Assembly (NCBI RefSeq): GCF_025949665.1
Contig: NZ_JAPDFT010000005.1
Coordinates: forward strand, 1 to 64,000
From: Chryseobacterium viscerum
Lineage (GTDB): Bacteria > Bacteroidota > Bacteroidia > Flavobacteriales > Weeksellaceae
Reading direction: 5' to 3'
Length of the DNA stretch: 64,000 nt
The position numbers were made by a program, and so were the translations under genes. This document shows, in pieces, positions 51,145 through 60,092 of the stretch. Under the pieces are notes generated by a model. That model made no database searches, had not been told where the DNA came from, and saw only the letters and a program-made list of their open reading frames with translations. Each line of letters begins with the position of its first letter. Position 1 is the stretch's first letter.

Positions 51145-52383
51145 ATGGACGAACAGAACACAGAAAGCAGATTTGAATTTCTAAAGGGCGATAAAGTACT
51201 TTGGATGGTCATCCTTGTGATCTCCATTTTCTCTATTTTCCCTGTATACTCTGCAAGTTCAAATCTTGAATACATTGTTAATAACGGGACTACAACTGGT
51301 CACGTTATCAAACATATGTTCTTTGTAGTCTTGGGATTAGCAATCATGAGACTGGTAGGAACCATAAAATATGAATACATCGGAAAGCTCAGCAGTATTC
51401 TGCTAGGCCTTATGATTGTTCTGCTGATTGTTACCATGTTTACCGGACAGACCATTGACGGAGCCAGTGCTTCCAGATGGCTGAAAATCCCGGGAACACC
51501 AATTTCCTTCCAGCCTTCATCATTTGCCTTTTTAATGCTAATCATCTATCTGTGCAGATATTTAACCAAAAAGATCACCAGAGAAAGGCTTCCGATAGAG
51601 AATATCATGTATATTTTCGGACCTATTCTGCTTGTTTTCGTACTGGTAGCAAAAGATAACGGTTCTACAGCATTGATGATTTTAATGGTTTCCGTAGTGG
51701 TTCTTGTCATAGGCCAGCTTCACTGGAAATACATTGCAGGATTTATTTCTGCCTCATTTGTAGCCATTGTCCTATTCTTATTGATAGCTCTGAATACTAA
51801 TATGATTGGCGGAAACCGTGTACATACGTGGATGAGCCGTGTAGAAACATTTACCTCAAGCAAAGCAAAATCAGCAGATGTAGATGATGAAAGCGTAAAA
51901 GCGAAAAATTATCAGGTAATGCAGGCCAAAGCAGCCATCGTACATGGCGGAATTACCGGAATGGGACCAGGAAAAAGCGCATTGAAACAAATGCTTCCCC
52001 AATCTGCCTCCGACTTTATTTTTGCGGTCATCGTAGAAGAATATGGCGTGATTGGAGCTGCTTTTCTGATCAGTTTATACCTGATCATGATGATAAGGAT
52101 TGTAATGATCGCCAGTAAGATGCCGGCGTTTTTCGGATCGCTGCTCGTGCTCAGTCTCGGCGTAATGATCTTTATTCAGCTTTCGGTCAATATAGCCGTT
52201 GCTGTAAACCTGATCCCGGTAACAGGACAGCCGCTGCCTTTGATCAGTTACGGAGGAACCTCAATGCTGGTCACCTATTTGCAGTTAGGCATTATTTTAA
52301 ATATCAGCTCAAGAATCCAGATTTATGATGAAGAAGGAATGGGCAAAAAACAAAGTGTAGCAGAAATAAACGATATCGCTTAA
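51145..52383 (+). CDS. ftsW: Septal peptidoglycan glycosyltransferase FtsW
   Basis: This 412-residue SEDS-family polytopic membrane protein has about ten membrane segments. It has SRWLKIPGTPISFQPS, AKDNGSTALMILM, and the C-terminal EYGVIGAAFLI and VTGQPLPLISYGGTSML signatures. It polymerises septal glycan with FtsI. I prefer the ATG at 51145 (MDEQNTESRFE); an ATG 15 bases upstream belongs to the spacer repeat. It ends one base before murG. Confidence 0.95.
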   Translation: MDEQNTESRFEFLKGDKVLWMVILVISIFSIFPVYSASSNLEYIVNNGTTTGHVIKHMFFVVLGLAIMRLVGTIKYEYIGKLSSILLGLMIVLLIVTMFTGQTIDGASASRWLKIPGTPISFQPSSFAFLMLIIYLCRYLTKKITRERLPIENIMYIFGPILLVFVLVAKDNGSTALMILMVSVVVLVIGQLHWKYIAGFISASFVAIVLFLLIALNTNMIGGNRVHTWMSRVETFTSSKAKSADVDDESVKAKNYQVMQAKAAIVHGGITGMGPGKSALKQMLPQSASDFIFAVIVEEYGVIGAAFLISLYLIMMIRIVMIASKMPAFFGSLLVLSLGVMIFIQLSVNIAVAVNLIPVTGQPLPLISYGGTSMLVTYLQLGIILNISSRIQIYDEEGMGKKQSVAEINDIA

Positions 52384-52384
52384 A

Positions 52385-53482
52385 ATGGACAAAAAATTGA
52401 AAATATTATTATCAGGCGGCGGAACAGGAGGTCATATCTTCCCAGCCATTGCCATTGCTGATGAGATCAGAAAAAGATTTCCTGATGCAGAATTTTTGTT
52501 CATTGGTGCCAATGGAAAGATGGAAATGGAAAAAGTTCCTCAGGCAGGCTATAAAATTGAGGGAATTGACATTGCAGGAATTGACAGAGGAAATCTGCTA
52601 TCCAATTTGGGACTTCCTTTCAAGATTCTGAAAAGCTTATCAAAATCTAAAAGGATTATTAAAAACTTCGCTCCCGATTTTGCAGTAGGGACTGGAGGAT
52701 TTGCCAGCGGGCCCGCTCTTTATGAAGCCAGCAAAATGGGAATTCCGATTTTCATACAGGAGCAGAATGCCCATGCAGGAGTAACCAATAAAATATTAAG
52801 CAAGAAAGCCAAAGCCGTTTTTACAGCTTACCCAAAAGTAGAAGGTTTTCCGGCTGAGAAAATAAAATTTCTGGGCAATCCTATCCGTGAGAATATTGTT
52901 TCAGGAATGCAGGAAACATCTCAGGCAAAAGAAAAAATGGGATTAAATAAAGACAAACTTACGATTCTGTCTGTAGGGGGTTCTTTAGGCTCCAGAACAT
53001 TGAATAATGCATGGAAATCTCATTTAAAACAAATTGCAGATAAAGATTATCAGCTGATCTGGCAGACAGGAAAGCTTGATTATAAAGATATTTTAACAGA
53101 AACAAAAGATACAGACACCAGAAACATTCAGATCCTTGAATTCATCAAAGACATGGAGCTGGCTTACTCTGCTGCCGATATCATTGTTTCCAGAGCCGGA
53201 GCTATTGCCATCTCAGAGCTGGCTGTAGCACAAAAGCCGGTTCTTTTGGTACCCTTCCCTTTTGCAGCGGAAGACCACCAAACGAAAAACGCCATGAATC
53301 TGGTTGAAAAAAATGCAGCCAGAATGGTGAAAGACTCTGAAATGCAGGAAAAATTCTGGAATACATTATCAGAAATCTGCGAAAATGAAAGTGTAAGAAA
53401 AGAAATGTCCGACAATCTGAAATATTTTGCCAAGCCAAACGCCGCAAAAGAGATTGTAGACGAAATATTTAATAAACTGTAA
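52385..53482 (+). CDS. murG: UDP-GlcNAc:lipid I transferase MurG
   Basis: This 365-residue GT-B glycosyltransferase has LLSGGGTGGHIFPAIAIA, FAVGTGGFASGPALYEA, QEQNAHAGVTNK, SVGGSLGSRTLN and SRAGAIAISELAVAQKPVLLVPFPFAAEDHQ. It forms lipid II at the cytoplasmic face of the inner membrane. It is almost contiguous with ftsW. Confidence 0.97.
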   Translation: MDKKLKILLSGGGTGGHIFPAIAIADEIRKRFPDAEFLFIGANGKMEMEKVPQAGYKIEGIDIAGIDRGNLLSNLGLPFKILKSLSKSKRIIKNFAPDFAVGTGGFASGPALYEASKMGIPIFIQEQNAHAGVTNKILSKKAKAVFTAYPKVEGFPAEKIKFLGNPIRENIVSGMQETSQAKEKMGLNKDKLTILSVGGSLGSRTLNNAWKSHLKQIADKDYQLIWQTGKLDYKDILTETKDTDTRNIQILEFIKDMELAYSAADIIVSRAGAIAISELAVAQKPVLLVPFPFAAEDHQTKNAMNLVEKNAARMVKDSEMQEKFWNTLSEICENESVRKEMSDNLKYFAKPNAAKEIVDEIFNKL

Positions 53483-53556
53483 AAAGTATCATTGTAAAAT
53501 GTATTAATGACCACAATACTCATGAATACATTGCACATGAATACAGCAATACAAAA
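53479..53556. repeat. dcw spacer repeat, copy 3 (murG-murC)
   Basis: CTGTAAAAAGTA includes the murG stop codon. ATGTATTAATG (53499-53509) and CATGAATACAT (53521-53531) are near-perfect inverted arms, and further ATGAATACA and CAATACA units follow. Confidence 0.6.
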
Positions 53557-53563
53557 CAAAGAA

Positions 53564-54922
53564 ATGAACATTTTACAAACATATCAGACTTTTTACTTCG
53601 TCGGAATCGGAGGTATCGGAATGAGTGCACTAGCACGCTATTTCAATGCATCCGGGAAAAAAGTATTGGGTTATGACAAAACCAATACAAAATTGACTCA
53701 GAACCTGATGAATGAAGGGATTGATATTGTTTTTGAAGATCTTATTGATGAAAGGATCACATCCCTTCAGAGAGAAGATACATTGGTTATTTATACACCA
53801 GCCATCAAAACGCTTGGGATATTGGATTACTTCAATGAAAATCAGTTTGAAGTGTTGAAACGCGCTAAAGTTTTAGGACTAATCACTGAAAATACAGATT
53901 GTATCGCTATTGCAGGAACTCATGGAAAGACAACTACGTCCACCCTAGTAGCCCATTTATGCAAGGAAGCAGACTTACCTTTCTCATGCTTTTTAGGAGG
54001 AATTTCTGAAAACTTCAAATCCAACTTCCTGTACAACGGTTCTACTTATTCTGTGGTAGAAGCAGATGAATATGACAGAAGCTTCCTAAACCTGTCTCCG
54101 GACTGGGCAGTAGTAACTTCTACAGATGCAGACCACCTGGATATTTATGGGGACAAAAGCCATATTGAAGAAGGATTCAGACAGTTTGCCGCTTTGGTTC
54201 CTAACGATCAACAGCTCTTTGTAAGAAAAGGAGTAGAAATTGGCAGAGGACATCAAACCTATGCAGTCAATGAGCCTGCAGATTATTATTCAGACAACCT
54301 GCGAATGGATCATGATAAAATTTATTTTGACTTCCATACTCCTACTGAAACAATAAAGGATTTTGTCTGGGAAATTCCGGGAATCCATAATGTGGAAAAT
54401 GCTACGGTAGCACTGGCCATTTTGCATAATTTAGGCGCAGATTTTGATACGCTGAAAAAAGCAATTGCCAACTTTAAAGGAATTAAAAGAAGATATACCA
54501 AACATATTTATCAGAACGGTAAAATTTATATTGATGATTATGCCCACCACCCTACAGAAATCAATGCTGTAATGAGCTCAATCAGAACATTTTATCCGGA
54601 TAAAAAACTAGTAGTTGTCTTCCAGCCTCACCTTTTCAGCAGAACAAGAGATTTCGCAGATGGGTTTGCAGAAAGTTTAAGCAAAGCTGATGAACTTATT
54701 CTGCTTGATATTTACCCTGCAAGAGAACTTCAGGAAAACTTTGAAGGAATTACTTCAAGCTGGCTGCTGGACAAAGTAACATTAGATAAAAAAGAAGTAT
54801 CAACATTATCTGATGCTTTTGAAAAAATAAAAGAAAAAGATTTTGATATCCTTCTTACAGTAGGCGCAGGAAACATTGACACCCTGTACGATCCTATTTG
54901 TGAATGGATTGAGAAAATTTGA
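53564..54922 (+). CDS. murC: UDP-MurNAc--L-alanine ligase MurC
   Basis: This 452-residue ligase has FYFVGIGGIGMSALARYF (about residue 9), the ATP loop IAGTHGKTTTSTLV, EADEYDRSF, HNVENATVALAI, RRYTKHI and DDYAHHPTEI. It joins L-alanine to UDP-MurNAc. The ATG at 53564 (MNILQTYQTFYFVG) was chosen because the upstream ATG at 53507 lies within the spacer repeat and adds unconserved residues. Confidence 0.95.
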   Translation: MNILQTYQTFYFVGIGGIGMSALARYFNASGKKVLGYDKTNTKLTQNLMNEGIDIVFEDLIDERITSLQREDTLVIYTPAIKTLGILDYFNENQFEVLKRAKVLGLITENTDCIAIAGTHGKTTTSTLVAHLCKEADLPFSCFLGGISENFKSNFLYNGSTYSVVEADEYDRSFLNLSPDWAVVTSTDADHLDIYGDKSHIEEGFRQFAALVPNDQQLFVRKGVEIGRGHQTYAVNEPADYYSDNLRMDHDKIYFDFHTPTETIKDFVWEIPGIHNVENATVALAILHNLGADFDTLKKAIANFKGIKRRYTKHIYQNGKIYIDDYAHHPTEINAVMSSIRTFYPDKKLVVVFQPHLFSRTRDFADGFAESLSKADELILLDIYPARELQENFEGITSSWLLDKVTLDKKEVSTLSDAFEKIKEKDFDILLTVGAGNIDTLYDPICEWIEKI

Positions 54923-54967
54923 GTTAAACGCAATGCTCGCGAAGAAAAATGTAAAATCGTTCACAAA

Positions 54968-55033
54968 GGCGTTTCACTCAGCAAAATGAGAAAACAAATT
55001 ATATAAGTTATAGCCCTCGATGAGTGAAACGCC
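54968..55033. repeat. 13-bp inverted repeat upstream of the GxxExxY gene
   Basis: GGCGTTTCACTCA and its exact reverse complement TGAGTGAAACGCC flank 40 bases of AT-rich DNA, with further GTTC/GAAC pairing outside. The sequence is GC-richer than other spacers and sits at the left border of the inserted gene, so it may be part of the insert or a terminator. Confidence 0.55.
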
Positions 55034-55099
55034 CTCGCGAACGGAAAAATAAAAAGATTGCTTTGCGATCATAGCGTTAAACATGAAAACACAAAATGT

Positions 55100-55477
55100 A
55101 TGATAGAAAATGAAATTTCAGAGATTGTTTTCAGTGCTGGAATGAAAATACATCGTACGCTTGGAATTGGACTTTATGAAAATGTATATGAAGAGTGCTT
55201 AGTTTATGAACTAAAAAATAGAGGATTGAATGTAGAAAGTCAAAAAAACATTGATATTGAATATGAAGAGTTAAAGATATCTAAAGCGTTCAGAGTAGAT
55301 TTATTAGTTGAAAACAAATTAATAATTGAAATAAAAGCAGTTCAGGAGATTAATGATTATCATTTTTTTCAGCTTTTAAATTATTTAAGAATAACAAACA
55401 TAAAACTCGGAATGATTTTGAATTTCCATTCAATTCTATTCAAAAATGGAGTAAAACGAGTTGTAAATAAATTGTAA
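55100..55477 (+). CDS. GxxExxY protein
   Basis: This 125-residue protein reads MIENEISEIVFSAGMKIHRTLGIGLYENVYEECLVYELKNRGL. It has the family motif G-x2-E-x2-Y in GLYENVY and the PD-(D/E)xK-like RVDLLVENKLIIEIKAV. Biochemical function of GxxExxY proteins is unknown; a nuclease-like fold is expected. I used the ATG at 55100 instead of an upstream TTG. It lies between murC and ftsQ, a place where the dcw cluster normally has no such gene, beside an inverted repeat and a dcw spacer copy. Confidence 0.88.
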   Translation: MIENEISEIVFSAGMKIHRTLGIGLYENVYEECLVYELKNRGLNVESQKNIDIEYEELKISKAFRVDLLVENKLIIEIKAVQEINDYHFFQLLNYLRITNIKLGMILNFHSILFKNGVKRVVNKL

Positions 55478-55539
55478 AAAGTAATAATGTATTTACGTAT
55501 TCATGAATACATTTTACATAAATACATGAATACAAAAAA
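55474..55539. repeat. dcw spacer repeat, copy 4 (GxxExxY-ftsQ)
   Basis: TTGTAAAAAGTA includes the stop codon. GTATTCATGAATAC (55497-55510) is a perfect 14-bp palindrome within TGTATTTAC...AAATACA arms, followed by CATGAATACA. Confidence 0.6.
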
Positions 55540-55542
55540 TGT

Positions 55543-56514
55543 ATGAAAAATAAATACAGAATATTAAAAATTGCTGTCACTGTAATCATCCTTGGATTGT
55601 TACTGAGTTTCTCATTGAGAAGATTCAGTCACCAACAGATTACAGACAATAAGATTTCTGTAAAAATGAGTGAAAAAACTCCTGTTTATTTTGTAGATGA
55701 AAAAGACATCAGGGAAATTGTAAAAAAAGAAAACCCTTCAGGAAAAGTAGGTGATCTTAATATTCCTTCTTTAGAAAAAAGAATCAATTCTCTTCCGGCA
55801 GTTGACAGTGCAAATGTCTACCTGAATCTGAACGGAAAACTGAATCTGGATATCAAGCAGAGAGTTCCTGTTTTCAGACTTAATAAAGATGGAAAAGACT
55901 TTTATGTGGATGAAAAAGGGGTAGAATTTCCAATTTCAAGAACATATTCCCATCCATGTATGCTGGTAACCGGAAATGTACAGCCGGATGAATATGAAAA
56001 ACTGGCAGAACTGGTAGGAAAAATAGATAAAGATGATTTCAGTAAGAAATATTTTATTGGAATTTCAAAAAGTAAAGACAGCTACAACCTTCTGACAAGT
56101 GAAGGAAATTACAGGGTAGAGATTGGAGATCTGGATAATATTGATTTTAAAGTAAGAGGATTTAAAACCTTCGTGGAAAAATATCTTGTGTATCAGGATC
56201 CACAGAAGTACAGCATGGTTTCTGTAAAATACCAAAACCAGATTGTTACTACATTAAATCCTTATTTTAAAGAAAACGACAGTATTTTAAAAGCTGGAAA
56301 AATGGAACTGGCAAAAGTACCTTCTCCTGCAGCTGCAACGAAAAAAACAGAGTCTAAGCCAAAGATTGCAGAAGTAAAAAAAACAAGTTCCGCACCGGCC
56401 AGACCGAAAGAGAATACAAAAACGAAAACACATACAAAAGAAGCGAAAAAAACAGAGAAAAAATCAACCGCTAAGGCCTTGTCCAAGCCAAAAGCAAAAG
56501 TAAAAATAGAATAG
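55543..56514 (+). CDS. ftsQ: Cell division protein FtsQ-like, with long basic tail
   Basis: This 323-residue bitopic protein has an N-terminal membrane segment (about 8-26), a POTRA-type domain (about 35-110; TPVYFVDEKDIREIV...LEKRINSLPAVDSANVYLNLNGKLNLDIKQRVPVFRL) and a second beta domain. From about residue 255 it ends in about 65 residues of Lys/Ala/Pro/Thr-rich low complexity. With N-in topology this tail is periplasmic. It would recruit late division proteins together with FtsL. Assigned from position and POTRA pattern. Confidence 0.85.
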   Translation: MKNKYRILKIAVTVIILGLLLSFSLRRFSHQQITDNKISVKMSEKTPVYFVDEKDIREIVKKENPSGKVGDLNIPSLEKRINSLPAVDSANVYLNLNGKLNLDIKQRVPVFRLNKDGKDFYVDEKGVEFPISRTYSHPCMLVTGNVQPDEYEKLAELVGKIDKDDFSKKYFIGISKSKDSYNLLTSEGNYRVEIGDLDNIDFKVRGFKTFVEKYLVYQDPQKYSMVSVKYQNQIVTTLNPYFKENDSILKAGKMELAKVPSPAAATKKTESKPKIAEVKKTSSAPARPKENTKTKTHTKEAKKTEKKSTAKALSKPKAKVKIE

Positions 56515-56601
56515 CCCCTTCACGGCATTTAACACACAAATAGGAGATCATCCTTAGAGAAAAAAAAGGAAAAAAGTAGAAAAAATCAAATCGATATAAA
56601 A

Positions 56602-57987
56602 ATGGAAAATCAAGAGTATTCAGTAGGTCTGGACATCGGGACAACAAAGATAGTCGCGATTGTCGGAAGAAGGAATGCACACGGGAAAATAGAAGTTCTC
56701 GGTGTAGGAAAAGCTAAAAGTCTTGGTGTTCATAAAGGTATTGTGAATAATATTTCACAAACTATTAATTCAATCAAGGCTGCAGTATCCGAAGCACAAT
56801 CCAGTGCTGGTGTTCCTATCCGCAAAGTTACGGTAGGTATTGCAGGAAAACACATCCGTTCTCTGCAGCACTCCGATTATATTATGCGTGAACATCCTGA
56901 TAAATTTATTACAGACGATGACATTGAAGCATTAAAAGATCAGGTGAAAAAGCTGGTCATGCTTCCTGGAGAAGAAATTATCCACGTACTTCCTCAAGAA
57001 TATAAAGTAGATTCCGAAGGGGAAATTCAGGAGCCCGTCGGGATGCATGGAAAACGTTTAGAAGCAAATTTCCACGTTGTAGTAGGCCAAATGGGAAGCA
57101 TCAGAAATATTGCGAGATGCGTTCGTGAAGCCGGATTAGAAATGGAAGCACTTACTTTAGAGCCATTGGCATCTTCAGAAGCGGTCCTTACAAAAGAAGA
57201 AAAAGAAGCTGGTGTCGCAATTGTTGACATTGGTGGTGGTACAACAGATATTGCGATTTTTAAGGATAATATCATCCGTCATACCTGTGTGATTCCATAC
57301 GGAGGCGGAATTATTACCGAAGATATCAAAGAAGGCTGTTCCATTATAGAGAAACATGCAGAACAACTGAAAGTAAAGTTTGGTTCGGCTGTTCCCGAAT
57401 TAGAAAAAGACAGTACTTTTGTAACCATTCCCGGGCTACATGGCAGACCGGACAAAGAAATTTCTTTAAAAACTTTAGCACAGATCATCAATGCGAGAGT
57501 AGAAGAAGTTTTGGAAATGGTGAATACAGAGCTGAAAGCTTATGGCGCCTTTGAACAAAAGAAAAAGCTTATTGCCGGAATCGTTCTTACGGGCGGTGGT
57601 TCAAACTTAAAACATCTTCGTCAGCTGGCTAATTATACCACTGGTTTTGACAGCAGAATCGGTTTTGCAAATGAATATATTGCCAACGATAAAAATCAGT
57701 ACCTGAAAGGCCCTGAATTTGCTACGTCTATCGGGTTACTGATGGAGAGTTTAAAGATCAGAGACAAAAAGCAGAATGCTGATGAAATCATAGAAGTTGT
57801 TACAGAACAGCCAAAGCTGGAAACTGCTTCAGCGCAGACAGAAACCGCTCAACCGGTTCAGCAGGCAGCACCCGTTCAGGAGCAGCAGTCTTTTGAAAAT
57901 GAAAGACAGGAGAACAGAAAGGCGAAATTGACCTTCGGACAGTCGCTTATGGAAAAAGTAAAAAAATTCTTTGAAGAAGTAGAGTAA
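56602..57987 (+). CDS. ftsA: Cell division protein FtsA
   Basis: This 461-residue actin-like ATPase has YSVGLDIGTTKIVAIVG (phosphate 1), EKEAGVAIVDIGGGTTDIAIF (phosphate 2), LTGGGSNLKHLRQLA (adenosine motif), a Gln/Pro-rich linker and a C-terminal amphipathic helix (SLMEKVKKFFEEVE) that would bind the membrane. It tethers FtsZ filaments to the inner membrane. Confidence 0.96.
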   Translation: MENQEYSVGLDIGTTKIVAIVGRRNAHGKIEVLGVGKAKSLGVHKGIVNNISQTINSIKAAVSEAQSSAGVPIRKVTVGIAGKHIRSLQHSDYIMREHPDKFITDDDIEALKDQVKKLVMLPGEEIIHVLPQEYKVDSEGEIQEPVGMHGKRLEANFHVVVGQMGSIRNIARCVREAGLEMEALTLEPLASSEAVLTKEEKEAGVAIVDIGGGTTDIAIFKDNIIRHTCVIPYGGGIITEDIKEGCSIIEKHAEQLKVKFGSAVPELEKDSTFVTIPGLHGRPDKEISLKTLAQIINARVEEVLEMVNTELKAYGAFEQKKKLIAGIVLTGGGSNLKHLRQLANYTTGFDSRIGFANEYIANDKNQYLKGPEFATSIGLLMESLKIRDKKQNADEIIEVVTEQPKLETASAQTETAQPVQQAAPVQEQQSFENERQENRKAKLTFGQSLMEKVKKFFEEVE

Positions 57988-58072
57988 ATTATAAATGATG
58001 AATGATAAGCGATAAACGATCTTTTCCTTATCAATTATCATTGATCAATTATCAATTATAATTATTAAAAGT
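57988..58072. repeat. AT-rich palindromic spacer (ftsA-ftsZ)
   Basis: ATTATAAATGATGAATGATAA at the left is mirrored imperfectly by TTATCAATTATCATTGATCAATTATCAATTATAAT at the right. The left arm's first 19 bases are found inverted at 264-282, showing a second spacer family distinct from the TGTAAAA type. Confidence 0.6.
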
Positions 58073-58078
58073 ATAGTT

Positions 58079-59992
58079 ATGGAAAATATAGGTACACAAG
58101 GATTTTCATTTGATTTGCCAAAAGGAAATTCATCCATCATAAAAGTAATCGGTGTAGGGGGTGGTGGAAACAACGCTCTGAAGCACATGTACGAGAAAGG
58201 AATTCACGGAGTAGATTTCGTGATTTGTAATACAGATGCTCAAACTCTAGATAATAACCCGGTCGCTAATAAAGTTCAACTAGGAACCACAATCACAGAA
58301 GGTCTTGGAGCTGGTGCAGACCCTGAGGTGGGAGAGAAATCTGCAATCGAAAGTATTGAAGATATTAAAGCTGCTATGGGACAAAACACCAAAATGGTGT
58401 TTATCACTGCCGGAATGGGTGGTGGTACCGGTACCGGAGCTGCTCCTGTCATTGCAAAAGTAGCAAAAGACATGGGAATTCTTACTGTAGGTATTGTTAC
58501 CGTTCCTTTCAGTTTTGAAGGTAAAAGAAGATTGGATCAGGCTGAAAATGGTCTTGATAAATTAAAAAATAATGTTGATTCATTAATTGTGATCAACAAT
58601 GATAAGCTAAGACAGCAGTTCGGAAACCTTGGATTCAAGCAAGGGTTCTCAAAAGCCGATGAAGTTTTAGCCAATGCAGCCAAAGGTATGGCAGAAGTTA
58701 TTACAGGTTACTTTGATGTAAACATTGACTTTAGAGATGCTAAATCTGTACTTCAGAATTCAGGTACCGCATTGATGTCTACAGGAACTGCTTCAGGTGA
58801 AAATAAAGCTGAAGAAGCTGTAAGAAAGGCTCTTGATTCTCCTTTATTGAATGATAATAAGATTACAGGTGCCAAAAACGTTCTGTTATTGATCAGAAGT
58901 GGTGCTGAAGAAGTTACCATGGATGAGATTGGTATCATTATGGATCACATTCAGAAAGAAGCTGGAAATACAGCTGATATTATCTTCGGGGTGGGGGCTG
59001 ATGAAGAATTAGGAGATGCCGTGAGCGTTCTTGTTATTGCAACAGGATTCTCTAACGACAACAAGAAGTTTGCAGGACCTACAGAGAAAATCAGAATCAG
59101 TCTTAATGACAGCTTTGATGCTCCGAAAAACTCCCCTTTCAAAACAAGAGAGGAAAGAGAATCTGCACCTGATACAACCTATGATTCAAGCAGAGCCAAT
59201 CATTTCAGATTAGATGATGAAGACCACGGTACACAGTTCAAGGTTACATCTATTGAAAAAAAAATGATTCTTGAAGAAGAACAGGTGAAACCCGAAATAA
59301 AATTCTCTGATAAAGAGGAAGATATAGTAAATACACCTGAACAGGGCTGGAGAAACGAAGAAGAAGGTGAGCAGGAATATAGCTTATTTACTATTGACGA
59401 AGAGAGTGAAGATCCAAATGACCTGGAAATTCAATCTTTCTCATTTGATTTCGAGAACAAAAAAGATGAGCCACAGACGGGAAGTACTTTCAGCAACTCT
59501 TTTTCAGAAGAAAAACCTGTTGAATTCAGCTTCTTTGTAAACGAACCTGTAAGAAATGAGCCTAATACCGATTTTGGACAGCCAAAAGCAGAATTTAATA
59601 ATCCCAGCAACGCTGCTGTAGCTGAACCGGCTCAGAAGATTGAAACCTTCTACCAGAAACAGGAAGAACCAAAAGCTGAAACAAGAACTGCTTTTGAAAA
59701 CAAAACAGAAATTGAAACTCCGAAAACAGAAGAATCAGAATTCACTTTTGTGAATAAAACGATTGACCAGGACAGAGTGATTGAAAGAAGAAATAAATTG
59801 AAAGAATTCAACTCCCGCTACCAGAGCTTTGACAGCACCAGCGAATTTGAATCTATTCCTGCTTTCAAAAGAAAAAATATTTCGATCGACGGAACCAATG
59901 CTTCAGATCAGAACATCAACACGTATCTTTCTGACAACAACGGATCTATGCAGATCAGAGAAAACAGATTTTTAAATAAAGACGTAGACTAA
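58079..59992 (+). CDS. ftsZ: Cell division GTPase FtsZ
   Basis: This 637-residue tubulin homologue has IKVIGVGGGGNNAL, the GTP signature GMGGGTGTGAAP (about residues 113-124), NNDKLRQQ and NIDFRDAKSVL. The globular core ends near residue 330. A very long acidic/Asn-rich linker (about 230 residues) follows. The conserved FtsA-binding-like peptide SIPAFKRKNI lies about 45 residues before the end instead of at the terminus. It forms the division ring. Confidence 0.96.
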   Translation: MENIGTQGFSFDLPKGNSSIIKVIGVGGGGNNALKHMYEKGIHGVDFVICNTDAQTLDNNPVANKVQLGTTITEGLGAGADPEVGEKSAIESIEDIKAAMGQNTKMVFITAGMGGGTGTGAAPVIAKVAKDMGILTVGIVTVPFSFEGKRRLDQAENGLDKLKNNVDSLIVINNDKLRQQFGNLGFKQGFSKADEVLANAAKGMAEVITGYFDVNIDFRDAKSVLQNSGTALMSTGTASGENKAEEAVRKALDSPLLNDNKITGAKNVLLLIRSGAEEVTMDEIGIIMDHIQKEAGNTADIIFGVGADEELGDAVSVLVIATGFSNDNKKFAGPTEKIRISLNDSFDAPKNSPFKTREERESAPDTTYDSSRANHFRLDDEDHGTQFKVTSIEKKMILEEEQVKPEIKFSDKEEDIVNTPEQGWRNEEEGEQEYSLFTIDEESEDPNDLEIQSFSFDFENKKDEPQTGSTFSNSFSEEKPVEFSFFVNEPVRNEPNTDFGQPKAEFNNPSNAAVAEPAQKIETFYQKQEEPKAETRTAFENKTEIETPKTEESEFTFVNKTIDQDRVIERRNKLKEFNSRYQSFDSTSEFESIPAFKRKNISIDGTNASDQNINTYLSDNNGSMQIRENRFLNKDVD

Positions 59993-59995
59993 AAT

Positions 59996-60081
59996 AAGCG
60001 TATTAATGTATTGATGTAAAATGTATTAATGATTTTACATACTCGTTCATCAGTACATTAATACATTTTACATTAGTACAA
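59996..60081. repeat. dcw spacer repeat, copy 5 (ftsZ-yqeY), perfect 18-bp arms
   Basis: ATGTAAAATGTATTAATG (60014-60031) and its exact reverse complement (60056-60073) form an 18-bp hairpin with a 24-base loop. It is the best-preserved member of the family. Confidence 0.75.
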
Positions 60082-60092
60082 ATAAGAATACC

